From: Streptomyces sp. UNOB3_S3 | GTDB taxonomy: Bacteria; Actinomycetota; Actinomycetes; Streptomycetales; Streptomycetaceae | Assembly (NCBI RefSeq): GCF_020740895.1 | Contig: NZ_JAILXP010000005.1 | Coordinates: forward strand, 1-59,061 | Length of the DNA stretch: 59,061 nucleotides | Direction of reading: 5' to 3' | Shown here: positions 49,884 through 59,061 of the stretch, one piece after another | Layout: each line of letters begins with the position of its first letter | Position numbering within the stretch: the stretch's first letter is position 1 | Notes under the pieces: generated by a model | What the model was told of the DNA's origin: nothing | The model's database searches: none | The model's input: only the letters and a program-made list of their open reading frames with translations | Program-made: the position numbers and the translations under genes

Positions 49884-50540
49884 ATGAGCGTTGAGAGTTA
49901 CTGGGACCGCTACGCGGCCGGAGCCGTCGAGAAGATCGGCCCGGTGGAGGTCTCCATCGAGAAGGGGTTCGGCTGGACGCAGTACGACCACCACGGCCCC
50001 GCCGAGGAACTGCTCTGCCAGCCGGAGAAGACGCTGGAGCTGGGCTGCGGGTGCGGTGACACCGTGGCCTACCTGGCGCGTAAGGGCATCGACGCAACGG
50101 GCCTGGACCTGTCGCCTGTGCAGATCAGGACCGCCGAGGAGCGCTGGGGGGACCTCACCGGTGCCCGCTTCCTCCTCCGGGAGGCCGTGGACCACCTCAG
50201 GACCACGGACGAGACGTACGACGCGATCTACTCGATCTGGGGAGCCTTCTGGTTCACCGACCCCCGCCGGCTCCTGCCCGCCATCCGTGAACGACTCAAC
50301 CCGCATGGCGTCCTTGTCTTCTCCCAAGCGCCGGCCGTCGACGGCTGCTACGGCGCGCAAGGGATGTACGGCAACGGCTTCAACGGCAAGATCCTCCCGG
50401 TGCAGCGCTGGGCGTACTCCGCGGAGATGTGGAAGGGCATCCTCATGCACCATGGCTTCCTCGACGTGGAGGCCCGGATTCTGGAGGCTCCCGCCCCTGA
50501 GAACCTGGGGACCCTGATCGTCACAGCCCGAATGGTCTGA
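49884..50540 (+). CDS. Class I SAM-dependent methyltransferase
   Basis: A 218-aa protein from ATG 49884 with AAGGA upstream: MSVESYWDRYAAGAVEKIG. Motif I is LELGCGCGDTVAYLA at about residue 53, then DATGLDLSPVQIRTAEERW (acidic loop end) and YDAIYSIWGAFWFTDP. It resembles small-molecule or protein methyltransferases rather than DNA methylases: no DPPY/NPPF motif is seen. The substrate is unknown. It is next to the phage-borne polX and the last forward cargo gene. Confidence 0.82.
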   Translation: MSVESYWDRYAAGAVEKIGPVEVSIEKGFGWTQYDHHGPAEELLCQPEKTLELGCGCGDTVAYLARKGIDATGLDLSPVQIRTAEERWGDLTGARFLLREAVDHLRTTDETYDAIYSIWGAFWFTDPRRLLPAIRERLNPHGVLVFSQAPAVDGCYGAQGMYGNGFNGKILPVQRWAYSAEMWKGILMHHGFLDVEARILEAPAPENLGTLIVTARMV

Positions 50541-50585
50541 CCGTGCCGATGCGCTCCGCCCTCTCCTGGAGCGGCGGAGCGCGAA

Positions 50586-52310
50586 TCAGCGGGTTCTCGG
50601 TCGCAGGAAGCGCCGCAGCTTTTGCAACGGCCACGTGTTGATGACGTCGTCCTTCGTCAGCCAGCCGCGCTGTGCCGTCCCGACCCCGTACCGCATGTAA
50701 GGCAGGTGCATCACCGAGTGGGCATCGGTGTTGATCGAGAACTTCACTCCGTGGCGCCTGGCCCGAAGGATGTCCTCGTCACCTAGGTCCAGCCGTTCCG
50801 GGTGCGCGTTGATCTCCAGCGCGGTGCCCGTCCGCGCGCAGGCGGCGAACACCTCGTCGAAGTCGGCGTCTATCCCTGGGCGCTTGCCCAGCAACCGGGT
50901 AGTGGGGTGCCCGATGATGCTCACGGCAGGGTTCTCACAGGCCCGGATGAGCCGGCGAGTCTGCTCTGCGCGGTTCTGCTTGAAGTGGTCATGCACCGAG
51001 GCAACGCACAGATCGAACCCCGCTAGGAACTCTTCCGGCCAGTCCACATCACCATCCGGACCGATATTCAGCTCCGTGCCGTGCAAGAGCCGTATTTTGC
51101 GGTGCTTGCCGTCCAGCTTCCGTATCTGTTCCCGCTGAGCGAGCATCTTCGCATCGGTCATCCGCTGCATGTACAGGTTGGGCGCGTGATCCGTGATCGC
51201 GTAGTACGCGTAACCCCGCTCAGCAGCGGCCGCGATCATGTCTTCCAGGGATGCCAGTCCGTCTGTGAGATCTGTGTGGGTGTGCAGGTCGCCCCGGATA
51301 TCGGCCTCCTCGATCAACGTCGGCAGCTCGTCCCGGAGGCCGGCCGCTACCTCCCCACGGTCCTCGCGCAGGGCGGGCGGTATCCACGGGAGGCCAAGCT
51401 TGGCGTAGATTGCCTCTTCGGTCTCGGAAGTGATCTTCTTGCCGCTCTTGCCGTAGAACAGGCCGTACTCCGAGAGCTTCCAGCCCTGCCTGACGGCGAT
51501 TTCTCGTATCTGAATGTTGTGGGGCTTTGAGCCTGTGAAGTACAGCAGCCCCGCGCCCCACGCGTCGGGCGGCAGCACCCGCAGGTCGATCTGGAGTCCG
51601 TCGACGGTGCGGACCGACGTCTTCTTCAGGCCGCGGGCGATGACCTCGGCGGTATACGGGAGGGTGCTGATCGCCTCCATGAACGGCTCGGCGCGGTCGG
51701 CCGCCACGAGGACGTCGACATCCCCGATGGTCTCCCGCATACGGCGCAGCGACCCGGCGAAGGCACAGCTCTCGCAGCCATCGATCCGCGAGAGGTCGGC
51801 GACGATCCGCTCGGCGGCGTCCGAAGCGGCGGACAGCAGGATCCGGCCGCCGGCCTTCTTCATCAGCTCGATGCCGTGCAGGATGTTCTGCTCGGTCTTC
51901 TCGCCGAACCCCTTGAGGTCGCGCAGCCGCTCCTGGTGGATGGCGTCGAGGAGTCCGTCGACGGAGGAGACGCCCAGCTCCTCGTAGAGGACGAGGGCCT
52001 TGTGGGGGCCCAGGGTCGGGATGGTGAGCAGCTCGCGGACGCCCGGCGGCACGGACGTGCGGGTCTCCTCGAAGGCGGCGACCCGGCCGGTGCCCAGGTA
52101 CTCGACGACCTTCTCGGCGATCGACTTGCCGACATTGGGGATCTCGCGCAGGCCGTCGATGTCGAGCTTCGAGACGTCGGAGGGGTGGCCGCCGATGGCG
52201 CGGGCGGCCTTCTCGTAGGCGCGTGCCTTGAAGGCGTCGCCGCCCGTGATGGCGACGAGATCGGCGTACTCCTGGAGCACCGCCGCGACCTCTTCGTTGG
52301 GCCGGGCCAT
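50586..52310 (-). CDS. polX: Complete PolX carried by the prophage (copy of the disrupted target gene)
   Basis: A 574-aa protein starting MARPNEEVAAVLQEYADLV, full length for bacterial PolX. HhH motifs (LREIPNVGKSIAEKV), palm GDVDVLVAAD and IDLRVLP, a thumb, and a PHP domain (GDLHTHTDLTDG, GTELNIGPDG, SVHDH, NTDAHS) are all intact. It aligns end to end with the two host fragments at roughly 80% identity. By my hand count A/T-ending codons are about 12 of the first 257 but about 47 of the next 195, and the switch is at FTGSK, the attachment codon. At the core it reads GGCTCAAAGCCCCAC instead of GGGTCCAAGGCGCAC. The leader (CCGGTGGCACGCT) matches the host polX leader. A rescue copy is the simplest reading. 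Confidence 0.93.
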   Translation of the reverse strand: MARPNEEVAAVLQEYADLVAITGGDAFKARAYEKAARAIGGHPSDVSKLDIDGLREIPNVGKSIAEKVVEYLGTGRVAAFEETRTSVPPGVRELLTIPTLGPHKALVLYEELGVSSVDGLLDAIHQERLRDLKGFGEKTEQNILHGIELMKKAGGRILLSAASDAAERIVADLSRIDGCESCAFAGSLRRMRETIGDVDVLVAADRAEPFMEAISTLPYTAEVIARGLKKTSVRTVDGLQIDLRVLPPDAWGAGLLYFTGSKPHNIQIREIAVRQGWKLSEYGLFYGKSGKKITSETEEAIYAKLGLPWIPPALREDRGEVAAGLRDELPTLIEEADIRGDLHTHTDLTDGLASLEDMIAAAAERGYAYYAITDHAPNLYMQRMTDAKMLAQREQIRKLDGKHRKIRLLHGTELNIGPDGDVDWPEEFLAGFDLCVASVHDHFKQNRAEQTRRLIRACENPAVSIIGHPTTRLLGKRPGIDADFDEVFAACARTGTALEINAHPERLDLGDEDILRARRHGVKFSINTDAHSVMHLPYMRYGVGTAQRGWLTKDDVINTWPLQKLRRFLRPRTR

Positions 52311-52443
52311 GGTTTCAGCGTGCCACCGGAGCGGTCGCGGGGCGAGGCGGGCGGGGGGGAAGTGTCAGACCCCGGTGCGAGCCGGGCAGAGCCCCCGCCC
52401 GGTCCGCCGGGTGGTGCACAGCATCTGACCTGCGGCTATCCTA

Positions 52444-52470
52444 GGTGTCTGAGTGTTTCCGCCACCAAGG
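52444..52470 (+). other. attR: left arm of attP plus attachment core
   Basis: GGTGTCTGAGTGTTTCCGC (52444-52462) is the phage arm. CACCAAGG follows, ending in the shared CCAAGG core (52465-52470), after which host polX resumes (CGCACAACATCCGC). Joined to attL it restores a 48-bp attP with 10 bases between arms. Confidence 0.88.
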
Positions 52471-53402
52471 CGCACAACATCCGCGTCCGTGAACTCGCGG
52501 TCCGCCATGGTTACAAGCTGTCCGAGTACGGGCTGTTCCACGCCAGGAGCGGGCGACGGATCACCTCGGCGACGGAGGAGGACGTCTACGCCCGGCTGGG
52601 CCTGCCCTGGATCCCGCCCACCCTGCGCGAGGACCGCGGCGAGGTGGCGGCCGGGCTCCGCGGCGAGCTGCCCGAGCTCGTCGAGGACGGCGACATCCGC
52701 GGCGACCTCCACACCCACACCGACCTCACGGACGGGCTGGCCTCGCTGGAGGACATGGTCACCGCCGCCGCGCGGCGCGGCTACTCCTACTACGCGGTCA
52801 CCGACCACGCCCCGGACCTGTACATGCAGCGGATGACGGACGCCAAGATCCTCGCGCAGCGCGAGCGGGTGCGGGAGCTCGACGGGAAGCACCGGCGGAT
52901 GCGGCTGCTGCACGGTGCCGAGCTGAACATCGGGCCGGACGGGGAGGTGGACTGGCCCGGTGAGTTCCTGGCGGGCTTCGACCTGTGCGTCGCGTCCGTC
53001 CACTCGCACTTCCGGCAGAGCCGGGCGGAGCTGACGCGGCGGCTGGTGCGCGCCTGCGAGAACCCGTATGTGTCGGTCATCGGGCATCCCACCACCCGGC
53101 TGCTGGGCAAACGGCCCGGAATCGACGCCGATTTCGACGCCGTGTTCGAGGCGTGCGCGCGAACCGGTACCGCACTGGAGATCAACGCTCATCCGGAGCG
53201 GATCGATCTGTGCGACGAGGACATTCTGCGGGCCAGGCGCCACGGGGTGAAGTTCGCGGTGAACACGGACGCGCACTCCACCACGCATCTTCCGTATATG
53301 CGCTATGGCGTGGGAACGGCGCAGCGGGGCTGGCTGACCAAGGACGACGTCATCAACACCTGGCCGTTGCAGCGGCTGCGCCGTTTCCTGTCCCCGGAAT
53401 GA
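52467..53402 (+). pseudogene. polX: Host polX, 3' fragment (PHP domain) cut off by the prophage
   Basis: From the core onward the frame reads KAHNIRVRELAVRHGYKLSEY, then the thumb end and the PHP exonuclease domain (GDLHTHTDLTDG, GAELNIGPDG, NTDAHS). It ends RRFLSPE. No suitable start codon or ribosome site is visible near the junction; the frame merely extends into phage DNA. It is the partner of 4878-5690 and would restore a product of about 575 aa after excision. Confidence 0.92.
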
Positions 53403-53415
53403 CGGGGACGTGGCT

Positions 53416-54114
53416 TCAGGAGGCTGCGGCGGGTTGTTCCACTGCCGCGGCGGCGGCCTGGGCACGGCCCTGGGCGCGGGCGCGCTTGGAATAGGTGATC
53501 GTCCAGGCGATCAGCAGGGCGGGAACGCCATAGGCCAGGACGGAATTCACGGCGACCATGGCGCCGGTCGACAGCGCGTAGGACAGTCCGACGCGGGCGA
53601 TCGCCTCGACGACATACCCGAGGCCCCAGACCATGGTGATCCGGGTCATCGACCGCCGGAAACTCTCGTGCCGCCAAAGGCCGTTCCACTGGGCGATGCC
53701 GCTCGTGGAGCCGTCGGTGCCGAATTTCCGGCCCAGGTAGAACATCAGCGGGCGCGGGGCGGCCAGGCTGATCAGGCAGACCACGCCGAAGAGGCCGGTG
53801 ATCAGGGAGTCCTTGACCAGCAGCAGTCGGGCCGAGTGCGGGCCGACGGCGGAGACGGCGAGGGTCAGCACCAGGAAGATCAGGGTCAGCACGGCGAACT
53901 CGTCGACGCGCCGGTGCCAGATCAGATAGACCACCATGTCCACGACCGGCCAGACGCCGGAGGCCACCAGGGCGGAGAAGTCGCTCCAGCCCGCTTCGGT
54001 GAGCTGGTTGTAGGTGACGAACGGCAGCACCACATTGCAGGCGATGGTCACGGCCCAGCTCAGCATGGCGCCGGGTCCGAAGCGCCGGGATGGCGCGGAT
54101 GACGCGACGGTCAT
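53416..54114 (-). CDS. VC0807-like multi-pass membrane protein
   Basis: A 232-aa protein from ATG 54114, with GGGGGAA upstream: MTVASSAPSRRFGPGAMLSWAV. Five or six hydrophobic helices are visible (LSWAVTIACNVVLPFVTYNQL, LTLIFLVLTLAVSAVGPH, LITGLFGVVCLISLAA, AVNSVLAYGVPALLIAWTI). The layout fits the VC0807 family, of unknown function. It is divergent from geosmin synthase with a 213-bp shared region. Confidence 0.75.
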   Translation of the reverse strand: MTVASSAPSRRFGPGAMLSWAVTIACNVVLPFVTYNQLTEAGWSDFSALVASGVWPVVDMVVYLIWHRRVDEFAVLTLIFLVLTLAVSAVGPHSARLLLVKDSLITGLFGVVCLISLAAPRPLMFYLGRKFGTDGSTSGIAQWNGLWRHESFRRSMTRITMVWGLGYVVEAIARVGLSYALSTGAMVAVNSVLAYGVPALLIAWTITYSKRARAQGRAQAAAAAVEQPAAAS

Positions 54115-54189
54115 CGATTCCCCCAAGATCAAATGAGTTAAAACGGGGGGACTGTAGGGGAAAGGCATCATCGAGAGCAAGATCGTTAA

Positions 54190-56583
<2,394 letters not shown>

Positions 56584-56585
56584 CC

Positions 56586-59061
56586 CTACCGTCCCAGCCG
56601 CACACCCAGCCCCCGCACCCGGTAGACGCGGCGGCCGTCCACCCAGAGCCAGCCGTCGGCCAGCGCGTGGCGCCCCCGCTCGTCCTCGTGCTCCTCGACG
56701 ACGTCGATGCCGACGGTGACCAGTCCGTCGGTGGGCACGACCTGGCCCCGGTAGCGCCAGGTGAACTCCCGGCCCGTCAGGGGTTCGAGGACGCCGTGGG
56801 CGACCGCCGGCGCGGGGGCGGACTCCAGCAGGTGGAACTGGAGGAGCTGGGCCATGGCCTCCACCCCCAGGGAACCGGGCTGGACCGGGTCCATGAAGAA
56901 GTGCGCCTTGAAGTACCAGGCACCGGGGTCGACCCGCTTCTCGGCCCGCAGCCGGACCGGGCCCGCCGGGCCGCCCTCCGGCCAGTACCCCGTGACCCGG
57001 TCCAGCATCCGCAGCATGGGACCGGGCAACCGCGCGCCTCCGGACGGGCGTCCGGCGGTGAGGTCGGCTTCCCGGCCGCAGGGCGCGGCCCACCGGGCCC
57101 GCTCGTCCGCGTCGGCGGGGAGGCCGGGCTGCCGGTCGAGCGCGGCCTGCGGGAAGAACCCGAACGACGAGGTCGCGGACAGCAGCGGCAGCCCGTCGGC
57201 CGTGCACTCGACGGCGAAGGAGACGATCGTGGTGTCCCCGTGCCGGGCGGAGCCGGTGAGCTCCGTCCTGGTGCGCAGGACCCTCGTCCCCGGCCGCACC
57301 TGGCCGTGCAGCCGGGCGGTGCCGTCGAGGTTGCGGAAGACGAGCCGGGGGCCGGTGGCGACGGCGGGGTCGGCGGTGCGGACGGCGAGCCAGCCGCAGG
57401 GCTGGAGGGCGACCTCCATCAGCACCGCCCAGGGCATCACGGCGGTGCCGTTCTGCTCGAAGTACCAGACGTCCGGCGGGACGTCGTACTCGGCGACGAC
57501 CGCGCCGCCGGACCGCGCGTCGCACGGGGCCGCGTCGAGGGACACGATCCGGCTCATGAAGTGGTAGGGCGGGCCGGGCAGCCGGATCACGGTCTCCACC
57601 CGGTCCAGGGCGGCGGCCTTCGGCCCGAAGGACTGGCTGGGCAGGCCCCAGGCGGAGGCGAGCAGCGCGGGATAGCCGAAGGCGAAGCCGTCCTCGACGG
57701 CGACCGGCCGGGACTCCCGGTGGCCCACCAGGCCGCCCAGCAGCCGGGGTTCGAGGCAGGTCCCGGTGGTCTGGTCCCGGTGCGGGCCCAGCACCCGCCA
57801 GTGGTCCAGCGGAGCGTCGCGCACCAGGCGCAGGGCCAGGTTCCGGGCGTGGAAGGCGTGGACGCCGTCGACGCTGACCATGGCCTCCGCGTACAGCACC
57901 GGCTCCGGGCCGGCGCTCAGGCCGCCGACGTGGATCTCGTAGACCATGTGCTCGCTGGCCGGAGTGGCCTGGCCCCGGCAGCGGGAGAGGGCGGTGACGC
58001 CGGGGACGGCTTCGAAACGGGCCCCGTCGCGCTCGATGGTCAGTCCGAGGGCGGCCATGTGGAAGGCCATCGCCTGGTGCACGCCGTGGCTCATCAGGGA
58101 GCCGGCCAGGACGGGGTCGTTCTTGAAATGGCCGTCGAAGTACCAGCCGTCGGGGCGCAGCCGCGTCTCGGCGCGGAGGTAGCCGCGCCCGAGCGCGCCT
58201 CCGGCCGGTTCGAACGCGGTCACCTCGTCGAGCAGCAGGAGAGGGCCGCTGTCGACGCGGGGCGTCCGCAGATGGGCGCGGGTGACCGTCCAGCCGGGTC
58301 CGAAACAGTCGTACGGGCGTCCTTCGGCGAAGGCCCGTACGGCGTCGGCGCCGAACCGTGCCCCGGTGGGGGGCGAGATGACGGGCTCGTGGGGCAGGTC
58401 GCGGGAGAGGGCGGCACCCGGGGTCCAGCGGATGCCCTCGGCCGCGGCGAGTTCGGCGTCGGTGAAGAATCCCGCCTGCGCGTTGCTGATGCTGACGACG
58501 GGCCGGTCGTCGGCGGTGCAGTCGTAGCGGAAGAAGAACAGCCGGGTGCCCTGGTATTCGGCGTGGCCGTCGATATGGATCTCGTAGCGCAGGGTCTGCC
58601 CCACGCGGGGCGCGCTGCCGTGGTAGGTGGCCTCGCAGCCGAGGAGCCGGTAGACACGCTCGCCCCGGTTGAGGAGGTCGACGCCGAGCCAGCTGATGAG
58701 GAGCAGGTCCGCCTGGCCCGCCTCGGCGAGGAGGCCGCCGGGGATCCGGCCGGTGTGGTCGAGGTACCAGGTGCCGGGCCTCAGGTCGGTCTCGGTCCAG
58801 ATGGTGCCCGTTCCCATGGAGCCCGGTTCCGCGTCGATGCCCGTGACGCGGTCCACGAGCAGCAGGGGCGGCTTGGGGAGCCGGGTCTGGCGCCGGTATA
58901 CGTCCTGGGCGGCGAACAGCGGCCCGAGGATCTCGGACACCGGCCCGTCCGCCAGCCTCTCCAGCTGCGCGCGGTCGAATTTCGGGCCGGGCAGGGCCGG
59001 CCGCGGCGCCTGACGCGGGACGGCAGGAGGTGGGACGGCGGGAGCCGGGACGGCAGGAGGC
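56586..59061 (-). CDS. PUFA-synthase-like protein with tandem FabA-type dehydratase domains (partial)
   Basis: The reverse-strand frame is open to the window edge and carries at least three to four hotdog dehydratase units. These are marked by PPLLLVDRVTGIDAEPGSM, LLLLDEVTAFEPAGGALGRG, YFDGHFKNDPVLAGSL and YFKAHFFMDPVQPGSLGVEA. A Pro/Ala-rich linker (PPAVPAPAVPP, then FDRAQLERLADG) precedes the first. This is the PfaC-like architecture of secondary-lipid or polyunsaturated fatty acid synthases. The ketosynthase part and the start lie beyond the right edge. The stop is 2 bp from the geosmin synthase stop (convergent). Confidence 0.82.
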   Translation of the reverse strand, partial: PPAVPAPAVPPPAVPRQAPRPALPGPKFDRAQLERLADGPVSEILGPLFAAQDVYRRQTRLPKPPLLLVDRVTGIDAEPGSMGTGTIWTETDLRPGTWYLDHTGRIPGGLLAEAGQADLLLISWLGVDLLNRGERVYRLLGCEATYHGSAPRVGQTLRYEIHIDGHAEYQGTRLFFFRYDCTADDRPVVSISNAQAGFFTDAELAAAEGIRWTPGAALSRDLPHEPVISPPTGARFGADAVRAFAEGRPYDCFGPGWTVTRAHLRTPRVDSGPLLLLDEVTAFEPAGGALGRGYLRAETRLRPDGWYFDGHFKNDPVLAGSLMSHGVHQAMAFHMAALGLTIERDGARFEAVPGVTALSRCRGQATPASEHMVYEIHVGGLSAGPEPVLYAEAMVSVDGVHAFHARNLALRLVRDAPLDHWRVLGPHRDQTTGTCLEPRLLGGLVGHRESRPVAVEDGFAFGYPALLASAWGLPSQSFGPKAAALDRVETVIRLPGPPYHFMSRIVSLDAAPCDARSGGAVVAEYDVPPDVWYFEQNGTAVMPWAVLMEVALQPCGWLAVRTADPAVATGPRLVFRNLDGTARLHGQVRPGTRVLRTRTELTGSARHGDTTIVSFAVECTADGLPLLSATSSFGFFPQAALDRQPGLPADADERARWAAPCGREADLTAGRPSGGARLPGPMLRMLDRVTGYWPEGGPAGPVRLRAEKRVDPGAWYFKAHFFMDPVQPGSLGVEAMAQLLQFHLLESAPAPAVAHGVLEPLTGREFTWRYRGQVVPTDGLVTVGIDVVEEHEDERGRHALADGWLWVDGRRVYRVRGLGVRLGR

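Larger units (their letters stand above)
5674..52470. mobile_element. Integrated siphovirus-type prophage, about 46.8 kb, inserted in polX
   Basis: The element is bounded by a shared CCAAGG core at 5668-5673 and 52465-52470 that separates two halves of one host gene. It contains a serine integrase beside attL and a matching Gp3-like directionality factor. It also has full head, tail and lysis modules and a replication module with primase-helicase and polymerase, so it looks potentially complete. A long tape measure and no sheath indicate a non-contractile tail. Accessory genes sit at 7.7-8.4, 14.4-15.1, 19.5-20.1, 31.6-34.2 and 45.2-52.3 kb. Whether it is inducible cannot be judged from sequence. 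Confidence 0.95.

Noticed and set aside
49884..50540. DNA methyltransferase of a restriction-modification system
   Set aside because: No DPPY/NPPY-type catalytic motif and no adjacent restriction enzyme; the fold looks like a small-molecule methyltransferase.
45198..52310. Right-hand accessory region taken as host DNA outside the prophage
   Set aside because: attR with the host polX continuation lies to its right at 52465-52470, so it is inside the element.
4878..53402. Split polX explained by misassembly or an ordinary gene duplication
   Set aside because: The junctions share a short core, the phage arms form an inverted repeat typical of serine-integrase attP, and int starts 38 bp away. 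Integration explains all three.

Overview
The window is high-GC actinobacterial DNA, almost certainly a Streptomyces chromosome. It has codons ending in G/C, a two-domain germacradienol/geosmin synthase at 54328-56583, and typical streptomycete regulators. An integrated siphovirus-type prophage of about 46.8 kb (5674-52470) splits the host gene for the family X DNA polymerase PolX. Host flank on the left (1-5673): LysR regulator (partial), divergent short-chain dehydrogenase, baeRF-like protein, secreted serine hydrolase, secreted polysaccharide deacetylase, and the 5' part of polX. Host flank on the right (52467-59061): the 3' PHP-domain part of polX, a VC0807-like membrane protein, geosmin synthase, and a partial PUFA-synthase-like multi-dehydratase.

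The prophage reads mostly left to right. attL is followed by a large serine integrase and two reverse-strand small genes. Then come packaging and head genes (HNH, TerS, TerL, portal, MuF, scaffold, capsid, connectors), tail genes (major tail protein, G/GT chaperones, tape measure, distal tail, minor tail proteins), lysis genes (CHAP-LysM endolysin, holin-like proteins), a nucleotide-kinase-like gene, and an AT-richer accessory islet holding one 701-aa gene. The early/replication module follows: PD-(D/E)XK nuclease, Gp3-like recombination directionality factor, resolvase-like nuclease, primase-helicase, family A polymerase, endonuclease VII-like protein, and a sigma-factor-like protein. Last come a secreted LysM/transglycosylase, regulatory DNA, a DUF5753-type regulator operon, small cargo genes and a methyltransferase.

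The most striking feature is at the right end. The prophage carries, in reverse orientation next to attR, its own complete 574-aa polX, the same gene its integration destroys. At the position of the attachment core this copy differs from the host sequence, so it probably no longer serves as attB. Its codon usage changes abruptly at that same position: the 5' part, including the leader, looks chromosomal, and the 3' part looks AT-richer. It therefore looks like a chimeric, integration-resistant rescue copy of the phage's own target gene. The reconstructed attP has 19-bp arms matching at 17 of 19 positions as an inverted repeat.

Other leads are a PfkB-like/AAA+ fusion gene beside an integrase remnant, which is a candidate defence gene, and five copies of a 20-bp motif upstream of early genes in a phage that encodes its own sigma-like factor. 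There are also two reverse-strand membrane-protein genes inserted in the late operon, a duplicated hairpin block, and heavy use of TTG (and apparently CTG/ATA) start codons. All assignments come from reading the sequence and from memory of protein families. No database search was run.
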